A stretch of 64,000 nucleotides of DNA from Bacteriovoracaceae bacterium UBA6153 (GTDB taxonomy: Bacteria; Bdellovibrionota; Bacteriovoracia; Bacteriovoracales; Bacteriovoracaceae). This document shows positions 24,422 through 33,865 of this stretch, in pieces (the first letter of the stretch is position 1; each line of letters begins with the position of its first letter). The stretch covers positions 124,001 through 188,000 of the forward strand of contig DIUR01000001.1 in the NCBI GenBank assembly GCA_002428265.1, given 5' to 3'. The translations under genes were made by a program, and so were the position numbers. The notes under the pieces are model-generated. The model was not told the origin of the DNA. It worked only from the letters and a program-made list of their open reading frames with translations, and did not search any database.

Positions 24422-26113
24422 ATGGCACGTAAAAAAACTTCACTGATGTTTAGATTAATGACTGCAGTTAACGTTTCTGCGTTACTGATTCTATTAGCAC
24501 TTACCTCTTTCATTTTGAAGCAAACAACTCACAGTGTAGAAAAGCAAATTGATAATGAAGTAAGCTCATTAAGTGAGTCACTTAAATACACACTCGCCAA
24601 TTATGTGAAAGAAAATAATATTGATAATCTTAAGACACTAGCAAAAGATATTGTTGATGATGAAACGATCAATGAAGTTTTTATTTTTGATAAAGATAAA
24701 AAACTAATAGCGACTTCAAAAAATGCTGATGCTGAAGTTCATAATAAAACAGAACAAATTTATACAATAAAAACTGATATTATTAAGCTTGGTGAAGAAA
24801 GTGCTGGCCCGGTTGGTTTTATCGAAATTAAATATAACCACAATGATATTATTGCAGTTAAAAAAGATTTTTATATCATCGGTGCAATCTCAAATATCAT
24901 TGCTCAGATTTTACTTTCTTTCGTTATGTGGTTTTTCCTTTCACGCAGTATCAAATCAATTAACCTAACAACTGATAAACTAAAATCTATTTCAAAATCT
25001 ACGAGTGATAGTTCAAAAGAAGTTGAAAGTATTTCAGAATCAGTTTCGAGCTCTGCTAACGAGCAGGCCGCTTCCATTCAAGAAACGGTGGCCACTCTTG
25101 ATGAAATTACATCACAGGTAACGGCCACAGCTGATAGTGTAACGAACTCTACAAAAAAATCAGAGGAATCATTGCATATCGCTAACGAGGGCAAGCTGGT
25201 TGTCACCGAAATGATTACTTCAATGGAGGCCATCGGTAAATCTAATCAAGATATTATGGATGAAATTGCCAGAGGAAATGAGCGCATTGGTGGACTAGTT
25301 AAGATCATCAATGAAATCTCGCAAAAAACGGCCGTTATTAATGATATCGTTTTCCAGACTAAGCTTCTGTCTTTTAACGCTTCTGTTGAAGCGGCAAGAG
25401 CTGGTGAGCATGGAAAAGGGTTTGCTGTCGTTGCTGAAGAAGTTGGAAAGCTTGCTCAAATGTCAGGAACCGCTTCTACAGAAATTTCTGCTATCTTAAA
25501 CGACAGTATCGTAAAAGTTAACAGCGTTATTGAAGAGACAAATAGAAATGTAAAAGTTCTAACTGATGCCGGGTCTCTAAAAGTATCTGACGGTAAGAGA
25601 ATCGCTGATAAATGTGGAAGTGTTTTAGAAGATATCGTAACGAATGCTGCTATCGTAAAAAACATGATGACTGAAATCTCTGTTGCTTCAAAAGAGCAAG
25701 AAGAAGGAGTTAGAAATATCGCGGCAGCTATGAACCAGCTTGATCAGGCCACACTAAGCAATAATAAGGCCGCGGCCCAGTCATCTGAGTCATCAAAACA
25801 ATTACTGAATCACTCGACTTCACTTCAACATGCTGTAGTTGAGCTTGAAACAGAAATTCTTGGTGGTGTCTCTCAAGAAAAAAAGGCAGAAGCACCGATT
25901 AAGCACGTTAAGCAAGAAACAGCGAAAGCTGTAAAAAAAGATAATGTGATTCATATGCCGGTGAAAGCAGCAGTAAAGGCACCAGTGAAAGCGGCCCAGA
26001 AACCAGCACCTAAAGCAGAAGCAAAAAAGCTAGCGACGGTTGAAAAAACTCATCAGATGAAGGCCACTGGAACAACTCCAGCTCACGATGATCCTCGCTT
26101 TGAAGATGTGTAA
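24422..26113 (+). CDS. Methyl-accepting chemotaxis protein without an evident HAMP domain
   Basis: A 563-residue receptor. The ATG at 24422 has GGAG six bases upstream. Transmembrane helix 1 spans about 10-32 and helix 2 about 155-178, enclosing a periplasmic sensor of about 120 residues with no motif I know. A long coiled coil carries the cytoplasmic signalling tip (IVFQTKLLSFNASVEAARAGE... GFAVVAEEVGKLAQ), which binds CheA/CheW. No typical HAMP motif is visible after the second helix. A Lys/Ala/Pro-rich flexible tail (residues 490-545) ends the protein. It would sense an extracellular or periplasmic cue and bias flagellar or gliding motility; no che genes are in the window. Confidence 0.92.
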   Translation: MARKKTSLMFRLMTAVNVSALLILLALTSFILKQTTHSVEKQIDNEVSSLSESLKYTLANYVKENNIDNLKTLAKDIVDDETINEVFIFDKDKKLIATSKNADAEVHNKTEQIYTIKTDIIKLGEESAGPVGFIEIKYNHNDIIAVKKDFYIIGAISNIIAQILLSFVMWFFLSRSIKSINLTTDKLKSISKSTSDSSKEVESISESVSSSANEQAASIQETVATLDEITSQVTATADSVTNSTKKSEESLHIANEGKLVVTEMITSMEAIGKSNQDIMDEIARGNERIGGLVKIINEISQKTAVINDIVFQTKLLSFNASVEAARAGEHGKGFAVVAEEVGKLAQMSGTASTEISAILNDSIVKVNSVIEETNRNVKVLTDAGSLKVSDGKRIADKCGSVLEDIVTNAAIVKNMMTEISVASKEQEEGVRNIAAAMNQLDQATLSNNKAAAQSSESSKQLLNHSTSLQHAVVELETEILGGVSQEKKAEAPIKHVKQETAKAVKKDNVIHMPVKAAVKAPVKAAQKPAPKAEAKKLATVEKTHQMKATGTTPAHDDPRFEDV

Positions 26114-26120
26114 TTAAACT

Positions 26121-27296
26121 TTAAGATACTGAGCGAACGTGATCTAACAGGTCATGTTCGCGTTTAAACTGAATCAGCGCAAACGTCACAAACACTGTCG
26201 AAATCAAATAAGGCACTAAAAAAGAAATCATTAGCCCCTTCCATGTAATAAGAATTGGTATTTTCCGATCGACAAAGACATCCGGCATAATCTCAGGCGC
26301 ATAATGATTGAGAAGCCATAAAAACCCCAGGCCAAACAAGACTCCCCCAGCGATTGAGAAAAAACTCATCAAGTGAAGAAAGTATTTCGTCGCTTTATCA
26401 ATTTGAGAAAACGATGCTCCTAAAATCCAAAAGCTTGCCAGGTCTGATTTTATTTTATTAAAAAAGATTAAGAGTCCTGAAGAAATGCATAGAGACACCA
26501 GCAAACTCATCGCCGCAAATAAAAAAATCATCACTGAGCTTTCTAACTTTAATGCCCACACGAGGGTAGCATTTTCATCTTCCCAGGTTTTTAAAGTCAT
26601 ATCCTTTGGGATTGCTGTTTTAAGCGCTTTAAAATCCATTGGAGTGTAAATGCGGATACGGTTAATCAATCTGTCTTGGATTAGGTTTTGAATCAAAGGA
26701 AGCCTTACCCAGATATGGTACATATCAATCTCTGGAACTCCACTGGAAATCGTGCGGTCAATATTAATCGACTGGCTTCTAGGAACCTCCCCTAACAACT
26801 CATCCACATGGGCGGGAGAAATTATCTGCAAGGTTTCAGGAGGGGCCACTCCAACTTTATAGGCCAAATCAAGCGGCATGATGGCATCGACTTTCTTTTG
26901 AGATTTACTGGATTGAAGGTCATTCCTTAAAATATCCGGCACAAATCCGTTTTGATCAATCCCGTGAACAATGACAGGTGTGATAAAAGTTTGAAAACGA
27001 AGCAGAAGCTCAATTTCATATTCTTTGGAGTAATGAATATTCTGGTCATCGAGTTTTTTAAAAAGTTTCTGAAAACTGACATCGTCTGCCTGGCCCTTAT
27101 GATAGACCACCGCATGCCCCAAAATTGCCTTTGAGCGCTCCATGAGTTTATTTTGCAGACCACCCATCGTGCTTTGAAGAACAATGAGAGCAAAAGAAGA
27201 AAGAAATAGGCCAACGACTGCCAAAATCAGCAGTCGTTGGCGGTTTTTTGCAGAAATAATATATTTAAAAAAATATTTTAGATAAGTGAGAAACAC
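26121..27296 (-). CDS. Lipoprotein-releasing ABC permease (LolC/LolE, FtsX-like)
   Basis: A 391-residue inner-membrane permease with one N-terminal transmembrane segment (20-42), a periplasmic domain of about 200 residues, and three C-terminal segments (about 255-280, 305-330, 350-375), the MacB/FtsX pattern. The N-terminal STMGGLQNKLMERSKAILGH is typical of LolC/E proteins, which extract lipoproteins from the inner membrane for transfer to LolA. The ATPase LolD and a second permease are not nearby. The GTG start is 18 bases after the fadJ-like stop, without a clear Shine-Dalgarno site, so it is probably translated from the beta-oxidation transcript. Confidence 0.75.
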   Translation of the reverse strand: MFLTYLKYFFKYIISAKNRQRLLILAVVGLFLSSFALIVLQSTMGGLQNKLMERSKAILGHAVVYHKGQADDVSFQKLFKKLDDQNIHYSKEYEIELLLRFQTFITPVIVHGIDQNGFVPDILRNDLQSSKSQKKVDAIMPLDLAYKVGVAPPETLQIISPAHVDELLGEVPRSQSINIDRTISSGVPEIDMYHIWVRLPLIQNLIQDRLINRIRIYTPMDFKALKTAIPKDMTLKTWEDENATLVWALKLESSVMIFLFAAMSLLVSLCISSGLLIFFNKIKSDLASFWILGASFSQIDKATKYFLHLMSFFSIAGGVLFGLGFLWLLNHYAPEIMPDVFVDRKIPILITWKGLMISFLVPYLISTVFVTFALIQFKREHDLLDHVRSVS

Positions 27297-27314
27297 AAAA
27301 GAGTCGCTTGTAAA

Positions 27315-29444
27315 TTATTTAGCTTTTTCGTAAAAAGTCGTCTTTGTTTCTACCAGCTCAGTTAAGTATGAACTAGGTGCATAGCGATCTTTATTCACAG
27401 TATTCTGAAAGTTTACTAGGGCATTGTGAATTTTGTCTAGTCCTTCACTGTCAGCGTATCTCAATAATCCGCCTCTAAATGGAGGAAAACCAATACCGAA
27501 GATCAGACCCATATCAACGTCACTGGCAGTCGTTACAATTCCATCTTTTAAGATCGCAGCTGCTTCATTGATCATTGGTAAAAAGAGTCTCATCTGGAGT
27601 TCTGACTCGCTCATTTTTTTCTTTTCTTTTGGAAGCAACTCTTCGACTTCCGGGTTTGGCCCTGTCACTTTTCCTTTTTCATCATATAAGTAGAAGCCTT
27701 TTGCATTCTTCTTTCCTAAAAAATTTTTTTCAACCAGTTTTCCTGAAAACTTTGAAGGATGGGCACGCTCTCCAAGACCGTCGTACATAACTTTGGCAAC
27801 TTTTACTGCGACATCAATACCAACTTCATCTAAAAGTCTTCCCGGGCCCATTGGCATCCCGAAATTAAGTGCTGCCTGGTCTAAGTCTTTAACTGAAACT
27901 CCCTCATCAAGAAGGTAGCCAGCTTCATTTAAATACGGCATTAAAATTCTGTTAACTAAAAATCCTGGGCCATCTTTAACAATAACCGGAGTCTTCTTTA
28001 CACTTAAAACCCACTTATGAAGGGCCTCAATTGTCTCAGGAGCAATTTTATCGTGGATAATAATTTCTACTAAAGGCATTAAGTGAACAGGGTTAAAAAA
28101 GTGTAGACCAGCAAATCTTTCAGGGAACTCGAGTGCTGTCGACATTTCCTGAACTGATAATGAAGAGGTGTTACTTGTTAACAGACACTCGCGATTAACG
28201 TTTTTTTCTGTTTCAGCAAAAACTTTTTTCTTGATGTCCATGTTTTCAACAACAGCTTCAATTACTAAATCAATTTTTTTAAAGCCGCTGTAATCTAATT
28301 GGGCCGTAATAGATCTTTGCTTTCTTTCAAACTCATCACGATTGATTTTCTTTCTCTTAAGTGCACCTGAGAAGTTTTGTGATGACTGCTTTAATCCAAG
28401 ATTAAGAGCGTCTGTCGTCAAATCTTTCATGATAGGCTGCATTCCCGCATCGGCCATAAGCCATGCGATACCGCCTCCCATAGTCCCTGCTCCAAGAGCA
28501 GCTCCACGATCAAGCTCAGGCAGAGCTTTCGTCGATTTAGGGCCGTTATATTTTTTCACGCCTTCTGACATGAAATAAATATGCTGAAGGTTTTTACTTT
28601 GTTCACTGATAGCAAGCTCACCAAAGGCCTGAGCTTCACCGGCAAGGTAGCTCGTGCGTCCTTTCATCATTCCCGAGTCCATAACATCGAGAATCTTTAG
28701 TGGTGCTTGGTAAAAACCGTTCGTTTTTTTAAGAACGCTCTCACGCACCTTTTGGAAAATAATTTTTCTGGTAACAAAATTTTCTGTTGCCAGCTCTTTC
28801 ATTGATTCTTGAAAAGATTGTGATTTTGGTTTTTTGTTAAAAAAGCCCGGCGCCATTTTTAAAAGATTTTCTTTTGGATACACTTCTTCCACAAGGCCAA
28901 TTCTTTTTGCCTTATCAGCTCTCAAGGTTTTACCTGTAAGGATCATATCAAGAGCATTAGGAAGACCGATTTTTCTTGGAAGTCTATAAGTTCCACCAAA
29001 ACCAGGAATGATTCCAAGTTTTACTTCAGGTAATCCCAGAGATGTTTTTGGTGAATTAGAAGCTAAGATTGTATTACAAGCTAAACTCAACTCAAGACCA
29101 CCGCCAAGACAAACCCCATCGACACAAACCACTGTAGGAATACTCAGGTCTTCAATGCGGTTATAAATATTTTGTCCGCGCTCAGCTCCATCAGCAGCGT
29201 CTGCTTCCGTTTTCATGCTGGCAATCAAGTTGATATCGGCACCAGCTAAGAAACAATTTTCTTTATGAGAAAAGAAGATCGCTCCCTTTAACTCACTTTG
29301 TTTTGTATGAAGCTCTTCAACGATTGCCTGAAGCTCCGTCATTGTTTCAATATCAAGGGCCGTCATTGATTTTGTACTTTTATAACCAAAACCAATGTAA
29401 GCAATATTATTTGTATACTCGAGACTGATTCTATTATTGGCCAT
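27315..29444 (-). CDS. fadJ: Fatty-acid oxidation complex alpha subunit (enoyl-CoA hydratase / 3-hydroxyacyl-CoA dehydrogenase)
   Basis: A 709-residue bifunctional enzyme. The N-terminal crotonase domain (1-190) has FLAGADINL and LGGGLELSLACN for the oxyanion hole and LGLPEVKLGIIPGFGG. The 3-hydroxyacyl-CoA dehydrogenase part begins near 310 with the NAD motif GAGTMGGG, then SNTSSL, GLHFFNPVHLMPLVEII (catalytic His) and KDGPGFLVNR. It performs the second and third steps of beta-oxidation. SD AAGAGAG lies before the ATG. The thiolase gene is 25 bases upstream, matching the fadI-fadJ pair. Whether it is closer to FadB or FadJ cannot be settled by eye; the partner order supports FadJ. Confidence 0.9.
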   Translation of the reverse strand: MANNRISLEYTNNIAYIGFGYKSTKSMTALDIETMTELQAIVEELHTKQSELKGAIFFSHKENCFLAGADINLIASMKTEADAADGAERGQNIYNRIEDLSIPTVVCVDGVCLGGGLELSLACNTILASNSPKTSLGLPEVKLGIIPGFGGTYRLPRKIGLPNALDMILTGKTLRADKAKRIGLVEEVYPKENLLKMAPGFFNKKPKSQSFQESMKELATENFVTRKIIFQKVRESVLKKTNGFYQAPLKILDVMDSGMMKGRTSYLAGEAQAFGELAISEQSKNLQHIYFMSEGVKKYNGPKSTKALPELDRGAALGAGTMGGGIAWLMADAGMQPIMKDLTTDALNLGLKQSSQNFSGALKRKKINRDEFERKQRSITAQLDYSGFKKIDLVIEAVVENMDIKKKVFAETEKNVNRECLLTSNTSSLSVQEMSTALEFPERFAGLHFFNPVHLMPLVEIIIHDKIAPETIEALHKWVLSVKKTPVIVKDGPGFLVNRILMPYLNEAGYLLDEGVSVKDLDQAALNFGMPMGPGRLLDEVGIDVAVKVAKVMYDGLGERAHPSKFSGKLVEKNFLGKKNAKGFYLYDEKGKVTGPNPEVEELLPKEKKKMSESELQMRLFLPMINEAAAILKDGIVTTASDVDMGLIFGIGFPPFRGGLLRYADSEGLDKIHNALVNFQNTVNKDRYAPSSYLTELVETKTTFYEKAK

Positions 29445-29469
29445 GACATTCTCTCTTTTAAGTTTTTAA

Positions 29470-30765
29470 TTAACGAACTAAATTCTCAACAACAACAGCT
29501 CCACCTTGTCCACCACCGATACAAAGAGAAGCGAGTCCATACTTTCCTTTTCTTCTTCTTAGCTCGTGAACAAGTGTCACAATAAGTCTTGAACCAGTTG
29601 AACCAACCGGATGCCCTAGAGCAATCCCGCCGCCGTTCACATTGACTTTACTCCAGTCTAACTCTCCCCATGCCTGGTCAAGGCCAAATCTTGCTGCAAC
29701 TTCTTTATCTTTTAGACCAATACCAACAGCTAAAATCTGAGCGGCGAAAGCTTCGTTAAGTTCAAATAAATCAAAATCAGAAAGTTTTAGATTTGTTCTC
29801 TTCATAACTCCGTCCATTGCTAGGAGTGGACCCATTCCCATTCTCTCAGGCTCTAGGCCGTGAAAGTGATAATCCGTAAGTTTGGCAATTGGTTTTAAGT
29901 TATATTTTTTTACCGCTTCTTCTGAAACAAATAATAGTGCAGATCCACCATCAGTGATCGGACAGCTGTTACCAACAGTGACTGTTCCAGATTTTTTATC
30001 AAAGTAAGGCTTCATCTTAGCAAGACCTTCAACTGTTGAGTTCTCACGAGGGCCGACATCGTTTGATAAAAGTTTATTTAAAGATCCACCAACAGTGATA
30101 GGAAGAATTTCATCTTTAAATCTTCCTTCTTTTGTTGCGGCCACAGCTTTTGCGTGAGACTTGTTAGCGTACTCATCTTGCATTTCACGAGTGATTTTTA
30201 ATTCACGTGCAAGTAGCTCAGCCGTTTGCCCCATGTTTAAACCACAGAAAGGATCTGTCAGACCTTGCTCGATAGCAACGATTGGAGTTAAGAAGGCCGG
30301 ACGAAAAGCACTCATCGCCGATAATTTTTCACCGACAGATTTTGCTTTCATCAGCTTTGCAAAAAGCTCCGTCATTTCTTTGTTATAAATTAATGGCATT
30401 TGTGACATTGATTCAACACCACCAGCAACGATGACATCACATCTTCCACTGGCAATTTTTAAGTAGGCCTGAGACACAGCTTCCATACCAGAAGCACAAT
30501 TTCTGTGAACACTATAGCCAGAAGTTTTTTTATCAAGACCTGCTTCAAGAGCAATCACACGCCCGACGTTAGGATATTTTGCGGGAGTTCCGGTGTTTCC
30601 AAAGATGACTTCATCAACTTTATCGGCCGGAATTTCTGTATTATCGATTAAGTGTTTTACAAGATAAGCTCCCAGGTATGGTGCTTGTACATCTTTTAAA
30701 TCTAATCCTGATTTTGCTTGCGGCGTTCTTTTTCCATCGACGATATAGACATCTCTCATTGACAT
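29470..30765 (-). CDS. fadI: Acetyl-CoA C-acyltransferase (thiolase)
   Basis: A 431-residue thiolase that cleaves 3-ketoacyl-CoA in beta-oxidation. Motifs: nucleophile Cys in HRNCASGMEA near 90, NEAFAAQ near 345, GGGIALGHPVGSTGSR near 380 and the C-terminal CIGGGQGGA with the second catalytic Cys. The length and SGMEAVSQAYLKIASG pattern match the FadI/trifunctional-protein-beta branch. The ATG at 30765 has GGAG six bases upstream; an in-frame ATG 12 bases earlier merely contains that site. It starts the fadI-fadJ-permease operon. Confidence 0.9.
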   Translation of the reverse strand: MSMRDVYIVDGKRTPQAKSGLDLKDVQAPYLGAYLVKHLIDNTEIPADKVDEVIFGNTGTPAKYPNVGRVIALEAGLDKKTSGYSVHRNCASGMEAVSQAYLKIASGRCDVIVAGGVESMSQMPLIYNKEMTELFAKLMKAKSVGEKLSAMSAFRPAFLTPIVAIEQGLTDPFCGLNMGQTAELLARELKITREMQDEYANKSHAKAVAATKEGRFKDEILPITVGGSLNKLLSNDVGPRENSTVEGLAKMKPYFDKKSGTVTVGNSCPITDGGSALLFVSEEAVKKYNLKPIAKLTDYHFHGLEPERMGMGPLLAMDGVMKRTNLKLSDFDLFELNEAFAAQILAVGIGLKDKEVAARFGLDQAWGELDWSKVNVNGGGIALGHPVGSTGSRLIVTLVHELRRRKGKYGLASLCIGGGQGGAVVVENLVR

Positions 30766-30898
30766 AAATTTCTCCATAAATTTTTCTTCAACAAATATAG
30801 TTAAATTCTATAGTGAGTTGAATCTTTTAGGAAGAAATGGTTGCAAGAAAAGACATTGAAAAACATACCGGAGTAAAACGCTTGTTCAAAAAAACAAA

Positions 30899-30921
30899 AC
30901 GGGCCTCATAAAGAGGCCCGT
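30899..30921 (-). terminator. Terminator of outer-membrane protein gene
   Basis: A 9-bp stem ACGGGCCTC / GAGGCCCGT with a five-base loop followed on the minus strand by TTTTGTTTTTTT. Confidence 0.8.
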
Positions 30922-30954
30922 CGATTGTCAGGAATTTATTAGTAACTGTAAGAA

Positions 30955-32067
30955 TTAGAACTTAATCACTAAACCAGCTTGGATTGAAGTTGTTGATCCT
31001 TCTTCAATTTCACGGCTTACGTTTTCAAGACGGCCTTGGTCTGGGTTAGTTGCAGCAGATACTTGAGAAGATTTTGAGATCCCTGAAGTAATGTTTTTAG
31101 CATATGCAAATTCTAAGTTAGCACCAATTGTGTCACTGAATGAAATTTCAGCACCAAGTTTCGCAGCTCCACCAACAGCAGATGATCCGTAGTCTTCGTT
31201 ACCGAAGTTTACACCACCAGTTGTGTATGAGTTTGTATTTTCATACTTAAGTGTCGATCTGTTGAAGCTGATTGCTCCACCGATATATGGCTTAATCATT
31301 GAGTCTTCAATGAAGAAGAACTTCGCATTACCTTCAATTGTTAACTTCTTATAAGTCATCGCACGGCCATTACCGTAAGTATTCGTGTAACCTGGGTTAT
31401 AATAGTTATAGTTATTATATGAACCAAGATTTACGAAATCGTTAGCTACGTCTGTTAAGTCTAGTGAAGCATAACCAACACCAACACCCACTGCAACTTG
31501 TGGTGTTACCATTGTTTCAGCAGCGATCCCTAGAGTGACATTTGACTCTAGATCAATTCTATCGCCTTTAATCGAGTTCGTTCCTAATGAAGGAATAATT
31601 TTCGATTTCTTTTCTACTTTTTCAACTGGAGCTGGAACTTCAACGATTCTTGTTTCAATAATTGGAGCAGGTGCAACCGGTGCCGGAGCAACTGGAGCAG
31701 CTTGAACCACTTGAACCTTATCTTCATTAAGGTTGTTTAATGAACTGTTGAAAGCACCTTGAAGTTTGTTCGTTAAAGCAATTTCTTGTTTTACACGAAT
31801 ATCTTCAATTTTCTTTTCAACCATAATCTTATTTCTTTCTTCTAACTTCTCTCTTCTTCTCTTTAATAGTTCAGAAGGTGAAAGTTTTCCTTCGATTTCA
31901 ATTTGGTCCATATCGTATGCATCTGAATCAGCTAGTGCATCTTGTGCTTCATCAAGAACGTCGTCTTGGGCACGAAGAGATGTTGTGTGAGCTGAAGAAG
32001 CAACGATTAATGTCGCTAAAAATAAACTCATGAAAGTTGATCTTCTGTTGTCTGCTCTTAATTTCAT
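30955..32067 (-). CDS. Outer-membrane beta-barrel protein with charged N-terminal extension
   Basis: A 370-residue exported protein. After a signal sequence (about 1-33, SLRAQ) comes an acidic stretch, the segment QIEIEGKLSPSELLKRRREK, and a charged helix (70-115) probably forming a coiled coil. A Pro/Ala/Val linker (125-160) leads to a C-terminal barrel of about 200 residues with alternating Gly/aromatic strands (VGVGVGYASL, KPYIGGAISF, ANLEFAYAKN) ending in a terminal Phe, the BAM signal. The EIEGKL motif recalls proteins of the TonB/gliding-motility class in myxobacteria, but that link is tentative. SD GGAG; leader 32068-32160 can fold (TCTCG / CGAGA, GGGGA / TCCCC). Confidence 0.75.
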   Translation of the reverse strand: MKLRADNRRSTFMSLFLATLIVASSAHTTSLRAQDDVLDEAQDALADSDAYDMDQIEIEGKLSPSELLKRRREKLEERNKIMVEKKIEDIRVKQEIALTNKLQGAFNSSLNNLNEDKVQVVQAAPVAPAPVAPAPIIETRIVEVPAPVEKVEKKSKIIPSLGTNSIKGDRIDLESNVTLGIAAETMVTPQVAVGVGVGYASLDLTDVANDFVNLGSYNNYNYYNPGYTNTYGNGRAMTYKKLTIEGNAKFFFIEDSMIKPYIGGAISFNRSTLKYENTNSYTTGGVNFGNEDYGSSAVGGAAKLGAEISFSDTIGANLEFAYAKNITSGISKSSQVSAATNPDQGRLENVSREIEEGSTTSIQAGLVIKF

Positions 32068-32219
32068 AACTTCTCCAAAGATTTAATTAGTCTCGTCCTA
32101 GGGGGGACAAAGGCCAATATTCATTTATATGCCAATTAGTTTTATCCCCTCGAGATTAGCAGGTTGAAAATTAATCACATTAAAATTATGCAGAGCATGA
32201 AAATATTACTTGATAGTGT

Positions 32220-32456
32220 TTACTTCTTAAACGGGAAGTATTGAAAAGGCTTATTTCCACCAGTTGGGCGGACATAACTTTCGATTTTACAGAGCAAAGT
32301 CTTTGAATTTGCAGGACTTTCGCATTTTGTTGGATCACCTAAGTACTTGTTTTTTATATAAGATAAAAGTGACGTTATAAGGGTAACCATAACCATTAAA
32401 AGGAGAATATACTCGATGGCCGACTGGCCACTTTGACCCAAGCTCCTCTTTTTCAT
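32220..32456 (-). CDS. Small pilin-like protein with class III signal peptide
   Basis: A 78-residue protein. The ATG at 32456 overlaps the previous gene's TGA (ATGA) and has GGGAG upstream. The N-terminus reads KKRSLGQSGQSAIEYILLLMVMV: a basic leader, Gly, then a Glu five residues into a hydrophobic helix, as in Flp/TadE-type pilins processed by a prepilin peptidase. The remaining 45 residues are polar with two cysteines (KCES, LLCKIE) that could form a disulfide, and a basic aromatic C-terminus. No tad or pil assembly genes are in the window. It is translationally coupled to a Rossmann-like protein and a Kdo-transferase-like enzyme. Confidence 0.7.
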   Translation of the reverse strand: MKKRSLGQSGQSAIEYILLLMVMVTLITSLLSYIKNKYLGDPTKCESPANSKTLLCKIESYVRPTGGNKPFQYFPFKK

Positions 32457-33853
32457 AAGGACTCCCGCCATCTTTTAATCTCCACCAAGGACGAAAACGT
32501 CCCTAAAGAATCCTCATTATAAGGGCCAAAATAAAGCACGTTTTTAAGCCTTGATATGAGTTGAGGGGCCGAGTCTTCAAGTACCTCGACTATCCTTTTC
32601 TTAAAGCTTGCCTCAACTCTCTTATGAGCGTTGAAGTCCTTATCTTCTATAAAGACATCGAGGGTGAACTTCATTTTGCAATCTACTACCGGAAACTCAA
32701 ACTCTGGAAAAAGGTAGGCCAGGTCTTCTATTAAAAGAGATTTTACTCTCTCGAAGATAAAATCAATTTTTGTACCTTCTTTTTTTGCCATGATGATATT
32801 AAAGACAGCAGTGTTGCCTTCAAAATACACTTCCCAAAATGGTCTTTCCGTTCCGATCTTAATCGGAGTGGTAAAAACACATTTTTTTCCCTCGAGCAGC
32901 TTAGGAACATTGTCTTTAAAAGAAAATTTTACATTCAAGCAATTATAAGAAAGTGACTTGGATGCTTTGAGTTTTATAGGAAGACCCACGGGGTAACCAC
33001 CGATGAAGGCCATTTTATTAGGTCTGATGATTCCATCAAAGCTTTCAAGCTCAAAACTCTTAACCAGCCCACTTTGAAACTTCAAATCAGACAGGTTTAG
33101 TTTTTTAAACTCTCCACCACTCTTAGTGTGAACCTCTAGAAGATCGGCAATCAAGCGATCATGATCCAGCTTATAATAAGGAGAGATAAGTGAGAAGAAT
33201 AAGTGCATTAGCTCAGCACGAGAGCCCGTAGTAGAGAGGCGATTTTGAAAAAAGCCTCGGGTCATATACATAAAACCATTCATATCAAAACGATCTGCTT
33301 CAAGCATTTTTTCCCTTAAAGCAAAGTGAGAGAAGAAATACTGAAAGTGTGCTTTCAAATTTTCCGGGATTGAGTTTTCAAAAAGAAGCGGAATTTTAGA
33401 TGTGCTTTTTTCATTAAATAATACAGCACTGATCTTCTGACAGAAATCATTATAGACGTTGTCAAAATTCGCGATTTCGTTTTCATGACTAAAGATACTC
33501 AAGTCTGATGACTCTTTTAAAAAGAGTCCTGGAAATTTTCTGCAGAGTTCACGAAAGTTTTTTTGAGGAGTATCCCCTAACACTAGCTGTTTTTTGCCAG
33601 TGAAGAAATAAACTCTTTCTGGCCTTAAGTAAGTCTCAATATTCATGAGTGGAGCAATATTTGAATCTGCCCCCCAGGCCTTAAGAAATTCCACATCGAG
33701 GGCCGTCAGTGAGTTGGTAAAAAAATCACCGTAATTAAAGCGGTCATCGTCGAGAACCAATACTTTTTTCCCGCGCGACAAAAGTCCGATTGAAAGCAAA
33801 AAAGCAAAAAAATTGTGCCCGACAAGAGCGAAGTCTAAATTCTTATTTTGCAT
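32453..33853 (-). CDS. Rossmann-like (possibly FAD-binding) protein of unknown function
   Basis: A 466-residue soluble protein. The N-terminus FALVGHNFFAFLLSIGLLSRGKKVLVLDDD has the shape of a dinucleotide-binding beta-alpha-beta unit (small residues at the turn, acidic end of beta-2), but the Gly motif is degenerate (GHNFFA). The rest resembles flavoprotein desaturase/oxidase folds only loosely; no catalytic motif is certain. It follows the Kdo-transferase-like gene by 12 bases with SD AGGTGA and overlaps the pilin-like gene by four bases, so all three form an operon. I cannot assign a reaction. Confidence 0.6.
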   Translation of the reverse strand: MQNKNLDFALVGHNFFAFLLSIGLLSRGKKVLVLDDDRFNYGDFFTNSLTALDVEFLKAWGADSNIAPLMNIETYLRPERVYFFTGKKQLVLGDTPQKNFRELCRKFPGLFLKESSDLSIFSHENEIANFDNVYNDFCQKISAVLFNEKSTSKIPLLFENSIPENLKAHFQYFFSHFALREKMLEADRFDMNGFMYMTRGFFQNRLSTTGSRAELMHLFFSLISPYYKLDHDRLIADLLEVHTKSGGEFKKLNLSDLKFQSGLVKSFELESFDGIIRPNKMAFIGGYPVGLPIKLKASKSLSYNCLNVKFSFKDNVPKLLEGKKCVFTTPIKIGTERPFWEVYFEGNTAVFNIIMAKKEGTKIDFIFERVKSLLIEDLAYLFPEFEFPVVDCKMKFTLDVFIEDKDFNAHKRVEASFKKRIVEVLEDSAPQLISRLKNVLYFGPYNEDSLGTFSSLVEIKRWRESL

Positions 33854-33865
33854 TGATCACCTGGT